Notes: a model not told the origin generated them from the sequence alone. A stretch of DNA of 64,000 nucleotides from Novipirellula aureliae (GCF_007860185.1 NZ_SJPY01000001.1:581132-645131); one strand, 5' to 3'; counted from the first letter of the stretch, positions 8,719 to 19,150 are shown. Program-made: numbers and translations.

Positions 8719-10398
8719 ATGCACCGAATGATCCCAGTAAAATCAATTTGCCTAAGCTTGTTGGCCCTCGGGGTCTTCGCAATCCACGTTGGCATGCCAA
8801 CCTCGGAGGCTCAGCCACCTCGCGTTGCCCAGGCAGACATTGACTATGCCGCCAGCGGCTATGTGACGCCGGCCGGAATGGTCCCGCCCGAAATGAATCC
8901 TGGCATGTATCCTGGTATGGTGATGCCGGTCAACTATGACCAAGGCGGCTATGTCGCTGCACCGGGTAATGCGATGCCGATGGAGGCACCGATGCAGTAT
9001 GGCCAAATGCCCTACCAAGGCATGGGTTACGGTGGCTACGATCAATGCGGTTCGTGTGATGCCTGCGATGGCGGATGCGACGGCATGGGATGTGGCGGCC
9101 AATGCGGCTGTTTGAGCTGCCGTGTGCTTGGCGAAGGTGGCTTGATCGGTCGACTCGGTAGCCGTGGCAATGGTTGTGGCGGGTGTGGAGCGCAAGGGTG
9201 CCCAAGTTGCGGCGGCCTGACCAATCTCCGACACTACTGTATGTTTTGTCAAGGCGAAGGATGTAGCGCGTGCCAAATGTTCGGACGCGGTTATGTACTC
9301 GGTGCCTTATCGTCCCTGCTTCCTTATCAAGACGCAGGCCGTGGTGCACAACGCTGGTATGACCTCTCCGCCGAAGCGCTGTTCCTTAGCCCCGACTTTG
9401 ACGGCATGAGTTCGTCCGTCTTGACGACTCGCGGGATCAATGGCACTCCGGTTCTACGGACTTCGGATGCCTTTGATGATGATTTAGAAGCGGGGATGCG
9501 TTTGTCGGCAGCTTTGATCTTTGGTGCGGGTGGAAACATTGAGGGCACCTACATGGGAGGTCAAGAATGGAATGGTTCCGCTACTGCATTGTCGCCGGCC
9601 CAAACAGCTCCTAATCCAAACTACGATCCATTAGCACTAAGCGGTCCTGATAGTTTTCCGTTACAAATCCTTGACGGTGCCGATCTTTACTCATTCATTA
9701 GCGAGTTTGGTACGGACCCCAATGGTGGTTTCGACGACACCGACCGATCGATTTCGCAAAGCATCGACATGCAGACGAAATTCGATAGTGGCGAATTGAA
9801 TTATCGTCGCCGAACGGTTGGACCGTACAATCGCTTTCAGGGGTCATGGTTATTCGGAATGCGTTACTTGCGAGTCGACAACCGCTTGGGACTCAATATT
9901 GTCGGCTTGAACAATGACGGAACCGATGCATCGTTGACCGACGGAACGCAGCGATTCTTCAATGCAACCGATGATGTTAATAACAACTTGTTCGGAGCCC
10001 AGATAGGTGGCGATCTCTGGTGGAACATGATCGCAGGCGTCAACCTTGGGGTGGAGCTGAAGGGAGCATGGTTGAAGAACGAAGCACGTCGAAATTCAAC
10101 GATCAGCGCCAACTCGATCGCAGGCGGTGGCCCAGGAACGGTTACCAGTTCGTATCGAAACGACGAGGGGACGTTTGCTTTGGAGTTGTCTGCCCAAGCC
10201 GTCTACCGGCTAACCCATTCGTGGTCTTTCCGCTCGGCGTACTATCTGATCTCGATTGACGAGATCGCCAACGCGAGCTTTGATGCTTCAACGATCCGCG
10301 ATTCGGTAGCAAGCGGCACGAACGCCAGTCAAGCACCACTGAACTTTGATACCTTCACGGTCGACGGTTTCTCGTTCGGTGCCGAATATATTTGGTAG
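8719..10398 (+). CDS. BBP7-family outer-membrane beta-barrel protein, cysteine-rich
   Basis: A secreted outer-membrane protein of the planctomycete BBP7 type. The ATG at 8719 begins a clear Sec signal peptide (KSICLSLLALGVFAIHVG, cleavage near SEA-Q), so the longer frame from 8548 is not used. After a Gly/Met/Pro-rich stretch comes a cysteine-rich segment with many CxxC pairs (CGSCDACDGGCDGMGC and more, ending HYCMFCQGEGCSACQ). The C-terminal 350 residues alternate as barrel strands, with signature segments DLSAEALFLSPDF and GSWLFGMRYLRVDN, and end in GFSFGAEYIW, a terminal aromatic typical of outer-membrane barrels. A hairpin repeat follows the stop. Confidence 0.85.
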   Translation: MHRMIPVKSICLSLLALGVFAIHVGMPTSEAQPPRVAQADIDYAASGYVTPAGMVPPEMNPGMYPGMVMPVNYDQGGYVAAPGNAMPMEAPMQYGQMPYQGMGYGGYDQCGSCDACDGGCDGMGCGGQCGCLSCRVLGEGGLIGRLGSRGNGCGGCGAQGCPSCGGLTNLRHYCMFCQGEGCSACQMFGRGYVLGALSSLLPYQDAGRGAQRWYDLSAEALFLSPDFDGMSSSVLTTRGINGTPVLRTSDAFDDDLEAGMRLSAALIFGAGGNIEGTYMGGQEWNGSATALSPAQTAPNPNYDPLALSGPDSFPLQILDGADLYSFISEFGTDPNGGFDDTDRSISQSIDMQTKFDSGELNYRRRTVGPYNRFQGSWLFGMRYLRVDNRLGLNIVGLNNDGTDASLTDGTQRFFNATDDVNNNLFGAQIGGDLWWNMIAGVNLGVELKGAWLKNEARRNSTISANSIAGGGPGTVTSSYRNDEGTFALELSAQAVYRLTHSWSFRSAYYLISIDEIANASFDASTIRDSVASGTNASQAPLNFDTFTVDGFSFGAEYIW

Positions 10399-10412
10399 AG
10401 AAAGGTGTGGTA

Positions 10413-10463
10413 GTGGATCGTGTGAAAGATCCCGTGCGGTACAGGATCTTTGATAAGATCCAC
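10413..10463. repeat. GATCC hairpin repeat, copy 1
   Basis: Arms GTGGATCGTGTGAAAGATCC and GGATCTTTGATAAGATCCAC face each other across a short loop. It lies 15 bp after the outer-membrane protein gene and just before the convergent sulfatase. Related hairpins occur at 18958 and 63574. It could act in transcription termination or mRNA end protection, but it lacks a T-tract. Confidence 0.7.
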
Positions 10464-10482
10464 GACCAAGACCAAGACTCGC

Positions 10483-12027
10483 TCACTGAGCTTGTTGGTT
10501 GATAGGTTCGTCGACAATCAATGCGGATGGGAAGTCAGTCGGTTCAGGTCCCTTGTCATCCCAGCGTTTGTTATTGCTACCGCCTCTGGGTCGATTCATG
10601 GGAATTTGCATCCCACCTTTTTCGCTCAGCATGGCATAGAGGCGGTCTTGCATTTCCTTTACCACCGATTTGTATGCCGGGTCATACAGCAAATTGTTCG
10701 ATTCTCCAGGGTCCTTGGTTAGGTCGTATAGTTCATCGGTGTCCCACAATCCGTAGTAGGTGATGTATTTGAACCGGTCGCCACGAAGGGCAAATTGGGT
10801 TGGGGTTTGCGGGAAATTCTTTTCCCAATAGTAGACGTATAGGAAATAGTCTCGCCAATTCATATTGCGATGATTGGGCAGGTCGAGAAAGCTTTGCCCG
10901 TCCATGTACTCCGGTGCGTTTAGACCGGCGGCGTGTAAAATGGTTGGGCCGACATCGATATTGCCGACGACATTTTCAATCGGATTGCCGCCATCAAATA
11001 ACGCGGGACATTGCATTAGCATCGGCACGCGTATCGATGCTTCGTAGGCAACACGCTTATCAATCAAGCCATGTTCGCCCCACATAAACCCGTTGTCTCC
11101 CATGTAAATGACAAGCGTTTGGTCGTGTATTCCCATCGCTTTTAGTTGCGCCAACACACGTCCGACACTGTCGTCTACCGCCAAAATCGACTCGCAGTAC
11201 CGACGGTAAAGATAATCCAGTCCCCGATCACTGTGGTAGGCGAAATCGACTCCATGCCAGCTATTGCGTTGATCGCGCACCCAGCGTGGCGTGTTATTGC
11301 TAGCCGACAAGTCAGATCCATTGGGCAGGAAACTCAAGTCCGCATCCGCATAGCGTCCTTGGTGCCGTCGAGCCGGCGTGAAGTTTGCATGAACGGCTTT
11401 ATGCGAAAGGTATAAGAAGAAGGGCTTGTCTTTGGGACGCGATTCGAGCCACTCGACCGCATAGTCGGTCAATTCGTCGGTGATGTATCCCTTTTGTGGG
11501 ACCCGTTCACCGTCGACATTGAGCGTGTATTCGGAGGTGGGGGCGAGATAATGACCCTGCCCACGGAAACTGACCCAACGGTCAAAACCGGGCCGAGGTT
11601 CATCGTGTTCTCCGCCCATGTGCCATTTGCCAATGAATGCGGTTTGGTAGCCCGCTCGTTGCAAGTATTGTGGGAAGAACAAGGTTCCCTTGGGAACGAG
11701 GCGGTTGTTATCGATCACGCCGTGTTTGTGCGTATAAAGTCCCGTCAAAATGGAGGCGCGACTCGGCGAACAGAGACTGGTCGTCACAAACGCATTCTTA
11801 AGATGGACACCGTTGGCTGCGATCGAATCGAGATTTGGAGTTTCTAGAAAGGGGTGTCCAGCGCAACCCATCGCATCGAATCGATGGTCGTCGGTCAGTA
11901 TGAAAACCACGTTGCGAGGTTTTGAGCCATCGCGAGCCGGCGTTGGCGGCAGATCGGCGGCTAAACTGTAGGGGGAAATTTGCAGCGCGATGGCGAAGAT
12001 AAGAGACTTGTATCGAAGTTGGAGCAT
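10483..12027 (-). CDS. Secreted type I sulfatase
   Basis: An arylsulfatase-family enzyme that hydrolyses sulfate esters, most likely on algal polysaccharides. The ATG at 12027 follows a GAGGAAA-like site and opens a signal peptide (SLIFAIALQISPYSLAA). The metal-binding NVVFILTDDHR is followed by CSPSR, whose cysteine (residue 86) becomes formylglycine. Further motifs are GKWHMGGEHDEPRPGFDRW, VIYMGDNGFMWGEHGLIDKR and the C-terminal LYDLTKDPGESNNL. At 514 aa it is a normal length. A XylR-type regulator lies immediately upstream on the same strand. Maturation needs a formylglycine-generating enzyme encoded elsewhere. Confidence 0.95.
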   Translation of the reverse strand: MLQLRYKSLIFAIALQISPYSLAADLPPTPARDGSKPRNVVFILTDDHRFDAMGCAGHPFLETPNLDSIAANGVHLKNAFVTTSLCSPSRASILTGLYTHKHGVIDNNRLVPKGTLFFPQYLQRAGYQTAFIGKWHMGGEHDEPRPGFDRWVSFRGQGHYLAPTSEYTLNVDGERVPQKGYITDELTDYAVEWLESRPKDKPFFLYLSHKAVHANFTPARRHQGRYADADLSFLPNGSDLSASNNTPRWVRDQRNSWHGVDFAYHSDRGLDYLYRRYCESILAVDDSVGRVLAQLKAMGIHDQTLVIYMGDNGFMWGEHGLIDKRVAYEASIRVPMLMQCPALFDGGNPIENVVGNIDVGPTILHAAGLNAPEYMDGQSFLDLPNHRNMNWRDYFLYVYYWEKNFPQTPTQFALRGDRFKYITYYGLWDTDELYDLTKDPGESNNLLYDPAYKSVVKEMQDRLYAMLSEKGGMQIPMNRPRGGSNNKRWDDKGPEPTDFPSALIVDEPINQQAQ

Positions 12028-12170
12028 TGGGTTTCCTCGGAAATGATTTTGGTAGGTTCCGCTTTGGTTTCGTGCGATTTGACAAGAGATCGTTGCCTCT
12101 TGGTCTTCGCAAAATTGTAGTCTAAACGTTCCTTTGCGGAGCGAAAGACGATGATCACGCACTCAACACA

Positions 12171-13397
12171 TCACATGATTAATCCACTGCCTTCGCCGGT
12201 TGAGCGAATGGCTAAACGATATTCGCCTGGCGTTTGTCCCGTTTCGCGTTTGAATACCGCGCTAAGGCTCTCTTTGTGCCGGTATCCCGCTTTGGGTGCA
12301 ATCTTTTCCAAGGTCATGTCGGTTTCCTGAAGCAATCGTTTGACTCGGTCGATTTGAGTTTCCGTGATTTGCTCGTGCGGGGTCCGTCCCAATTTCTCGC
12401 GGAACCGTCGTTCCAATTGGCGGCGTGAAAGTGAAGTTATCTGCATGATGCTGCTGACATTGATGCCATCACAGGCATGTTGTCGAATGAATTGGCAAAC
12501 CTCGGCCAATTCAATATCATCGATCGCAACCACCTGGGTTGACTCCCGCTCCCTAACATGCAGCGGTGAAACATACTCAACATCCAATTGTGGTCGAATC
12601 CCTGTGAGCATGAGGTGCAAAATTTCCGCCGCTCGACAGCCAACGCGTTCGGCGTTGGGGCAAACGCTTGATAACGGGGGGTCACACATCATGCAAATCG
12701 TTTCGTCATCGTCAACACCGATGACGCCCAAATTGTCAGGGACCGCTATTCCCACGGTACGACAGACATTGAGAACTTGTTGACCACGAATGTCGTTGCA
12801 AACGAGCATACCGGTCGGCCGCCTTAGCGTCAAAAGCCATTGCGACAATCGTTCGGTATCCCGAAGCCCCGATTTTTCTAACTCGGTAATGGAACGCCCC
12901 GGTCTGCCTCCTGATTGATAGCTCGTGAAGGAACAACCCGATTGTTTGACCAATTCACCAAAGTACTGCAGTCGAGATTCAGAGTATGACGCAAATTGGA
13001 AACCGCAAAAGGCAAAGCTGCGAAACCCGCGGTCCCATAAATGATCGAACGCCATTTGAGCAACGATTCGGTTATCCGTCTCCACTTGTGGAACGTTACT
13101 GAATTTGCGGTCACAGCGGACGTCGACGATCGGTATACGCAGTTTTCGCAAAGGCTCGATCGTGTCGTAATCCACCCTTGCTATAATGCCATCGATATGC
13201 GAGCTCAACATCCAATCGGGGATCGCGGAATCGAGCATCATCTCTTGATGCAGCAGCGACCAATTGACTTGGGTGCGAGCAAAGTAGGATATTCCCCGAA
13301 GCAATTGCCGCCCGTAAGAACGAGAGGCCTCGACGAGCAAAGCAATTTTGGGACGCCGTTTCGAATTTGGGAAGTTCGTTGCAGTAATCATCGGCAT
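12171..13397 (-). CDS. XylR-type transcriptional regulator (LacI-like sensor, AraC HTH)
   Basis: A cytoplasmic sugar-responsive regulator. The first 280 residues are a periplasmic-binding-protein-like sensor domain, starting KIALLVEASRSYGRQLLRGI and with GVIGVDDDETICMMCDPPLSS. The last 105 residues carry two AraC helix-turn-helix motifs (SSIMQITSLSRRQLERRF and LEKIAPKAGYRHKESLSAVF). The same architecture is seen in E. coli XylR and is abundant in planctomycetes. It lies 143 bp upstream of the sulfatase on the same strand, so control of that gene by a released sugar is likely. The start at 13397 follows a weak GAGAG; a second ATG lies 6 bp on. Confidence 0.92.
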   Translation of the reverse strand: MPMITATNFPNSKRRPKIALLVEASRSYGRQLLRGISYFARTQVNWSLLHQEMMLDSAIPDWMLSSHIDGIIARVDYDTIEPLRKLRIPIVDVRCDRKFSNVPQVETDNRIVAQMAFDHLWDRGFRSFAFCGFQFASYSESRLQYFGELVKQSGCSFTSYQSGGRPGRSITELEKSGLRDTERLSQWLLTLRRPTGMLVCNDIRGQQVLNVCRTVGIAVPDNLGVIGVDDDETICMMCDPPLSSVCPNAERVGCRAAEILHLMLTGIRPQLDVEYVSPLHVRERESTQVVAIDDIELAEVCQFIRQHACDGINVSSIMQITSLSRRQLERRFREKLGRTPHEQITETQIDRVKRLLQETDMTLEKIAPKAGYRHKESLSAVFKRETGQTPGEYRLAIRSTGEGSGLIM

Positions 13398-14150
13398 CTC
13401 TCGGCTTCTCTATTGGAGGTTCTCATCTTGGTTCAAGTTAGTGATTGCGTCTGCCTATGCTGCGGCTTGACGCGTTTCTCTATCAAAATCCACTTTCCTA
13501 AAACGATGCGGCGACACAGGATGAGAGGAGGCTAAACCTCTTCGTCGGTCACTTCCTTGGATGCTTTCGTTCTCCATTTGCCCCATCAACCAAACGGGCT
13601 GGCACTTCCGGTCAGAAGGCAGTGGATGGTATGGCTGCACACCGTCTTGTTGGTCGCGTTGCCGGTATCGATAAAGTCGCTTCGAAAGTCTTCATCTATC
13701 TTTTTTTTCGCGTATACGGGTTGAAGCACGAGTCGTGGACCGTTCAATCCGGGGGGTCATTCAAACTGGATGTTTGTTCGAGCCGGGATATCGAGCCGGG
13801 ATATTACGAGTAGATGCCCACCGCCCTGCAGTTCTTAACAGAATAAAAGTGAGAAAAAGTTAGGATCAGGACGATTATCGTGGCAGTCGAACGGAATCCC
13901 TTCGTTCAGGTGGTGTGTCCGGTCGCCTGTTAGGGATTTGCGACACCTTGAGCCCTGTGCTTTGCCCCGCTTGTTTTTCGGCTTGGCAACAGAGTGGCTG
14001 GAGCATCTTGCACCCTAGTGAACTGCGGCTGGAAGCCACAGCCACGAAAGATTCTTACCCTCATTCTACGTTGTGACAAACCACGAGTGTGCAAGCAGCC
14101 TGATTTTCGTGCTCGTGGTGCGACCGAAGACAGTTCCACCTGGGGCGTGC
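13398..14150. other. Long intergenic region without a credible gene
   Basis: About 750 bp between two regulator genes on the same strand. Short frames are present, but none resembles a protein. A small inverted repeat around GGCTGGAAGCCACAGCC lies at about 14028-14044. The part next to 13397 should hold the XylR-type gene's promoter. Confidence 0.5.
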
Positions 14151-14906
14151 CTACTTGAATTGCCTTCGGAAATCAGAAGGTGTGACACCCGTTGCCATAC
14201 GAAATGCTCTCGAAAACGCACTCTGGTCATAGAAACCGCTCGCTAAAGCAACCTCGGAGAGTGGATCGTCCGTACCAAGTAGCAATTGTGACGCGACGGC
14301 GATTCGCGTCTTGCTGATGAACTGACTCGGCGTTAACCCAAACAAGCGTTTGGTGAGTCGGGCCAAGCGTTGGAGTGACATCTCCGACCGCTCGGCCAGC
14401 GTGGAAGGTGTGTTGAGTTCTATTAGATTTCGTTCGAAATCATCCAACACCAGTGCAAACGTTTCCGGTATCTCATGTTTTTCAACGGGGACGCGTACAT
14501 CACGTGAAAAACCGACGACTCCAACGATTTCTCCCGCTTCATTCAGGATAGGAAGCTTCGTCGTCAAACACCAAACCGGCTTGTGTGGCTGATGCCACTG
14601 CATCTCGAGATGATCCACCAGCGGCACTCCCGTCCGCAACACTTTGGTATCTTGACTGGTGGGGCCGAGTCCAAATTTCCCAATACAAATGTCGATGGGA
14701 CGTTTTCCGATGGCATCCTCGCAGCGATCCAAACCATGGCGATTGGCGAGCGATGTGTTGACCGCCACGTAGCGCCCCTCCATGTCCTTGACGAAAAACG
14801 CGACATCTGGCGCATACTCAAAAAGCTGCGTTAGTAGCCCGATATCGATTGCTCGCACCTCGCGAGGCAAGCGGCCGTCGATTATGGGATGGACTGAACG
14901 GTTCAT
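14151..14906 (-). CDS. PAS-domain AraC-family regulator
   Basis: Residues 20-140 form a PAS sensor domain (LFEYAPDVAFFVKDMEGRYV, then GEIVGVVGFSRDVR). Residues 155-251 form an AraC DNA-binding domain with RLARLTKRLFGLTPSQFI and LSEVALASGFYDQSAFSRAF. PAS with AraC is rarer than the cupin or PBP sensors usual in this family, and suggests a small ligand, cofactor or redox signal. It diverges from the GH2 gene with 250 bp between, so it is the natural candidate to control that gene. The start at 14906 is the only suitable ATG before the PAS domain. Confidence 0.9.
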   Translation of the reverse strand: MNRSVHPIIDGRLPREVRAIDIGLLTQLFEYAPDVAFFVKDMEGRYVAVNTSLANRHGLDRCEDAIGKRPIDICIGKFGLGPTSQDTKVLRTGVPLVDHLEMQWHQPHKPVWCLTTKLPILNEAGEIVGVVGFSRDVRVPVEKHEIPETFALVLDDFERNLIELNTPSTLAERSEMSLQRLARLTKRLFGLTPSQFISKTRIAVASQLLLGTDDPLSEVALASGFYDQSAFSRAFRMATGVTPSDFRRQFK

Positions 14907-15156
14907 GCGGTGCTTTTACGACCCGTTGCAGAAGTAGTTTACAAGAAAGTATCAGTGATCCTTCCAATCATAGCTTGAACCAATTCAGCCTTCAATGGAA
15001 TGCCCTGTTGTGCGTTAAATGGCTGCGACGTCGATTTGCGGCGAAGCATTTGCCTTTATTAGCCGTTCGCTTGACCTTAGTAGTCGTCCTTGGGACAATC
15101 CATTGCCCCAGCGATCTTGAATCACGAAAGATCCGAAAAAAGGAAATCTACCCACC

Positions 15157-17652
15157 ATGAAAGAACCCGCCATGAACATGAATAAGTCACTCGCTTTTGC
15201 GTTGTCCATTTTTTCGCTGTTCATTCTATCATTCAATAGCCATGCGAGTGAACGCGACCGTATGCTTTCCTTGCGGAAGATTGGTTTTAATACGGGCTGG
15301 GTCTTTCAGCGGGGAGATCAGCCCCACGCGATCGAAGCTGACTTTGATGATTCGAATTGGAAGGTCGTGACCATCCCGCATGATTGGAGTATCGAAGGCC
15401 CCATCGATAAGAATAATCCATCCGGTAGGCAAGGTGGATTCTATCCAGGCGGGGTCGGCTACTACCGCAAATCCTTCCCATTCGATCCGGCCTGGAAAGA
15501 CAAACGGGTGCAGATCACCTTTGATGGCGTGATGTCCAACAGTGAAGTCTGGATCAACGGAAAACCGCTCGGAAAACGCCCCAATGGTTACGTCGGTTTC
15601 ACCTACGAGTTGACCCCCCACTTAAACGAGGGAAGCAATACGATTGTTGTGCGTGCTGATAATTCAGCGCAACCCAACAGCCGCTGGTACACCGGTTCCG
15701 GGATTTATCGCAATGTATGGCTGCATGTAAAAAACAATGTTTCGGTAGCACAGCATGGGACGTATGTCGTTGCCAAGGAGGTGACTGACACCTCCGCTGA
15801 ATTACAGATTGAGACCACGATTGAAAACAATTTGGCCACGGACACAGACGTTCAGATTATTTCAGCCGTCTACGGTCCTCAGGGTGAAAAGATCGCCGAG
15901 CATTCAACGGTGAAACAGATTTCCTCCAAAGGAGCGGTAACCGCAGGGCAGAAAATCGACGTAAAAGATCCCGCTCTTTGGTCGATTGAGTCTCCTCAAC
16001 AATACGTGTTGGTGACCACGTTGATGGTGGGAGACCAGCAGACGGATACCTGCCGAACGAAGTTTGGGATTCGGGATATTCGTTTTGAAATTGAAACCGG
16101 GTTTTGGTTGAATGGTAAAAACATCAAGGTCAAAGGTGTCAACAATCACCACGACGCTGGACCCGTCGGTGCGGCGGTTCCCGAAGACGTGCTGTATCGC
16201 CGATTGGCGATTTTAAAAGAGATGGGCTGCAATGCGATTCGTACCGCACACAACCCCGCAGCGCCCGAGTTCTACGACTTGTGTGACCGCATGGGCTTTC
16301 TCGTCATGGATGAGGTCTTCGATGAATGGATCGCTTCCTGGCCATGGACGAACTATCAAGATCAAGGAAAAGTGAAGTATGGATACCATCTGCATTTCAA
16401 AGAATGGGCTCAACAGGATCTGAAAGACATCATCCTCCGGGACCGAAATCACCCCAGCATTTTCTTGTGGAGTGTTGGCAATGAAATCCCCGATCAATGC
16501 TACCCCGAAGGTCCGCTGCGGCTCAAACCGCTCATGGACACCGTCCGTGACTTGGATCCCACGCGTCCAATAACATGCGGTTGTTGCTTTATCCATTTGG
16601 CCAACAAAACCGGTTTTGCTTCGATGCTTGACGTTACAGGGTACAACGGGGGTGGCGGTTCGATCGTGTATGAAAAGGACAAGGCTACCTATCCAACCCG
16701 AAAATTCATCGCCACCGAGATCCCGCATTCCTTCCAAACACGTGGTGTGTACCGAACCAAAACCGTGATGAGGGCTCCGAAGGAGGGCGTGCCGGTTCCC
16801 GATTTGACCGAAGAAGAGGTTTTCCCCGAATTCTCTCCGTTCTATGCGTCATCCTATGACAACGCCAGTGTCCGCATCAGCGCAGGCGATTCATGGCGAA
16901 AAACCGCTAGTCTACCTTATGTCGCGGGCGAATTTCGTTGGACCGGCTATGACTACCTGGGCGAAGCCATCCGAGGTTGGCCATCGCGTTTCTGGGATTT
17001 TGGGATCATTGATCTCTGCGGATTTCCCAAAGACCATTATTACTTCTACCAAAGCCAATGGACCGACAAACCGATGGTTCATATCCTGCCGCATTGGACA
17101 TGGCCAGGAAAAGAAGGCAAGGTCATTCCGGTGTGGACTTATTCCAACGCAGACGAAGTTGAACTCTTCTTCAACGGCAAATCTCTCGGTGCCAAGTCAA
17201 ACCGTGACCAAATGAATCTATCGTGGGACGTGCCTTATGCGCCTGGCACCTTGAAAGCCATTGCCAAAACCGACGGAAAAGAGGTGGCTCAGTACACCGT
17301 TCAAACCGCGTCGAAGCCCGCGAAGATCCAAGTCATCGCGGACAAGCAAACCATGGCGGCGGACGGAGTAAGCTGCGTTCATTTAGAATGTAATGTGCTC
17401 GACCAAGACGGCAACTTTGTCCCCAATGCTGACAATCTGATCCAATTCAATATCTCGGGGCCAGTATCGAATATCGGCGTCGAAAACGGGGACGCCTTGG
17501 ACTTGGCTTCCAATAAGATCAACGAACGGAAAGCTTTTAACGGAAAGTGCTTGCTGATTTTACAGAGCCAATTACGCGGGGGGCCAGTTACGGTGGAAGC
17601 CGTTTCCGAAGGCTTGGTCTCAGGCAAAGTCAGTATCACGGTTCTTGAATAG
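15157..17652 (+). CDS. Secreted GH2 glycoside hydrolase (beta-galactosidase-like)
   Basis: An 831-aa exported glycosidase, with signal peptide MNKSLAFALSIFSLFIL cleaved near SHA-S. The sugar-binding domain (NDKNNPSGRQGGFYPGGVGYYR region) is followed by the Ig-like domain and the TIM barrel. The barrel holds RTAHNPAAPEFYDLCDRMG, the acid/base glutamate in LWSVGNEIPDQ, and the likely nucleophile glutamate in IATEIPHSFQTRGVY. GEFRWTGYDYLGE is also a GH2 hallmark. The C-terminus has a DUF4982-like domain (VELFFNGKSLG) and an invasin/Big-like domain. The linkage cleaved cannot be read from sequence. Regulation by the divergent PAS-AraC protein is likely. Confidence 0.93.
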   Translation: MKEPAMNMNKSLAFALSIFSLFILSFNSHASERDRMLSLRKIGFNTGWVFQRGDQPHAIEADFDDSNWKVVTIPHDWSIEGPIDKNNPSGRQGGFYPGGVGYYRKSFPFDPAWKDKRVQITFDGVMSNSEVWINGKPLGKRPNGYVGFTYELTPHLNEGSNTIVVRADNSAQPNSRWYTGSGIYRNVWLHVKNNVSVAQHGTYVVAKEVTDTSAELQIETTIENNLATDTDVQIISAVYGPQGEKIAEHSTVKQISSKGAVTAGQKIDVKDPALWSIESPQQYVLVTTLMVGDQQTDTCRTKFGIRDIRFEIETGFWLNGKNIKVKGVNNHHDAGPVGAAVPEDVLYRRLAILKEMGCNAIRTAHNPAAPEFYDLCDRMGFLVMDEVFDEWIASWPWTNYQDQGKVKYGYHLHFKEWAQQDLKDIILRDRNHPSIFLWSVGNEIPDQCYPEGPLRLKPLMDTVRDLDPTRPITCGCCFIHLANKTGFASMLDVTGYNGGGGSIVYEKDKATYPTRKFIATEIPHSFQTRGVYRTKTVMRAPKEGVPVPDLTEEEVFPEFSPFYASSYDNASVRISAGDSWRKTASLPYVAGEFRWTGYDYLGEAIRGWPSRFWDFGIIDLCGFPKDHYYFYQSQWTDKPMVHILPHWTWPGKEGKVIPVWTYSNADEVELFFNGKSLGAKSNRDQMNLSWDVPYAPGTLKAIAKTDGKEVAQYTVQTASKPAKIQVIADKQTMAADGVSCVHLECNVLDQDGNFVPNADNLIQFNISGPVSNIGVENGDALDLASNKINERKAFNGKCLLILQSQLRGGPVTVEAVSEGLVSGKVSITVLE

Positions 17653-17840
17653 GCCCATTCCCTTTCTGCGCCTTGGAACGGCCCCAGCGGTTTTCCGAGC
17701 AGAATCCAAGAGCGGAATCGCGAGAGCGACAATCCAGACGCCTGCCCGAGTGACCGCGATCAAAGTAGAATAGTGCTTTGTTCTACTTCGGTGGGTTCCA
17801 ACGGTTCTCTCCTCTTTCCTTCTACCTCTTTCGATTCTTC

Positions 17841-18926
17841 ATGGCTGCAACCTACAAAGACGCTGGCGTCGATCTCGATATTTATGCCGAATCGATGCGC
17901 CGGCTGCCCCGTTTGATGCACCGCACTTTTAGTCCTAGGGTGATCCCGAGCGACGGAGGGTTTGCGGGGCTGTTCCAGCTTGATTTTGCTGGGAAATTGT
18001 TTTCACGCAATTATCAAGAACCGGTCCTCGTCAGCGGGACCGACGGTGTCGGCACGAAACTGAAAATAGCCCAGCAAACCAATCGCCACGAGACCGTAGG
18101 CATCGACTTGGTCGCAATGTGCGTCAACGACCTGATTTGTACCGGTGCCGAACCACTGTTCTTCCTCGATTATGTCGCCATGGGACGCGACGATCCGGCC
18201 CGACTTGAACGAATCGTTCAAGGGATTAGCGACGGCTGCGTCCAAGGCGATATGGCTCTCCTCGGCGGCGAAACCGCGATCATGCCCGATATGTACCAAA
18301 CCGACGACTACGACCTTGCCGGATTTGCTGTCGGAGTCGTCGAAAAGAAGAAGATTATCGATGGCCATCTGATCGCCGAAGGCGACGTGGTGGTTGGTTT
18401 GGCTTCGAGTGGGCTGCATAGCAATGGCTTTTCATTGGTCCGAAAAGTGATAGCCGATGCCAATCTCGATTGGAATGCGACGGACGAAACCCTGACCGAC
18501 CATTCGGCTTCTCCTACTCAACCGCAAACGATTGCCGATGCCTGTTTAGAGCCAACACGGATTTACACCTCGGCAATCCGCAAAGTTCAAACGAACTACC
18601 GTGTGAAGCAGGTATTGCACGGCTTGGCACACATTACCGGTGGCGGGATCGAAGAAAATCTCGATCGTATTTTGCCAAAGCACGTTGACGCAATCATCGA
18701 TTCTTCGACTTGGGATCTGCCTCCGATTTATCGTTGGCTACAGAAAACAGGATCGATCGAGTTGTCCGAAATGCGGCGGGTTTTCAATATGGGGATCGGT
18801 ATGGCTGCCGTCGTGAATGAGTTTTACGCCGACAGCGTTATCTCGCAGATCGAAGCTTGCGGCATCAAGTGCAACAAAATCGGCAAAATTGTCGCGGGCA
18901 AAGGCCACGTCGTCTACGCGGACTAG
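17841..18926 (+). CDS. purM: Phosphoribosylformylglycinamidine cyclo-ligase (PurM)
   Basis: The fifth step of purine synthesis, closing the imidazole ring of AIR with ATP. Diagnostic motifs are YKDAGVDLD at the N-terminus, [56 protein letters not shown] and [17 protein letters not shown]. The ATG at 17841 gives 361 aa, close to the usual 345-350. The frame runs on upstream to 17778 without family similarity. Other pur genes are not adjacent. Confidence 0.97.
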   Translation: MAATYKDAGVDLDIYAESMRRLPRLMHRTFSPRVIPSDGGFAGLFQLDFAGKLFSRNYQEPVLVSGTDGVGTKLKIAQQTNRHETVGIDLVAMCVNDLICTGAEPLFFLDYVAMGRDDPARLERIVQGISDGCVQGDMALLGGETAIMPDMYQTDDYDLAGFAVGVVEKKKIIDGHLIAEGDVVVGLASSGLHSNGFSLVRKVIADANLDWNATDETLTDHSASPTQPQTIADACLEPTRIYTSAIRKVQTNYRVKQVLHGLAHITGGGIEENLDRILPKHVDAIIDSSTWDLPPIYRWLQKTGSIELSEMRRVFNMGIGMAAVVNEFYADSVISQIEACGIKCNKIGKIVAGKGHVVYAD

Positions 18927-18957
18927 TGGATTGCCATCAATCGAATGTGAGTTTACA

Positions 18958-19015
18958 GGTGGTGGAGCTTGTTAAAGATCCCTTAGCAGCAGGATCTTTA
19001 GCAAGATCCACTACC
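18958..19015. repeat. GATCC hairpin repeat, copy 2
   Basis: Arms starting GGTGGTGGAGCTTGTTAAAG and ending in CTTTAGCAAGATCCACTACC pair closely. It lies 31 bp after purM. A partial relative (GGAGATCTATTCACAAGATCC) follows near 19051-19075. Confidence 0.75.
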
Positions 19016-19150
19016 TAAAGTTCAATTCTAACCAACCACGGGTGTGGCCCGTTGGAGATCTATTCACAAGATCCCTACCGACTCGTCTTTACTCAACGCG
19101 TGTAATTTCATATACCCCTTTTTCGCCGGCGGCTCATTGCCGCAAGGTCG

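Noticed and set aside
13622-13813. Small plus-strand frame
   Set aside because: No ribosome-binding site, no family likeness and no partner gene.
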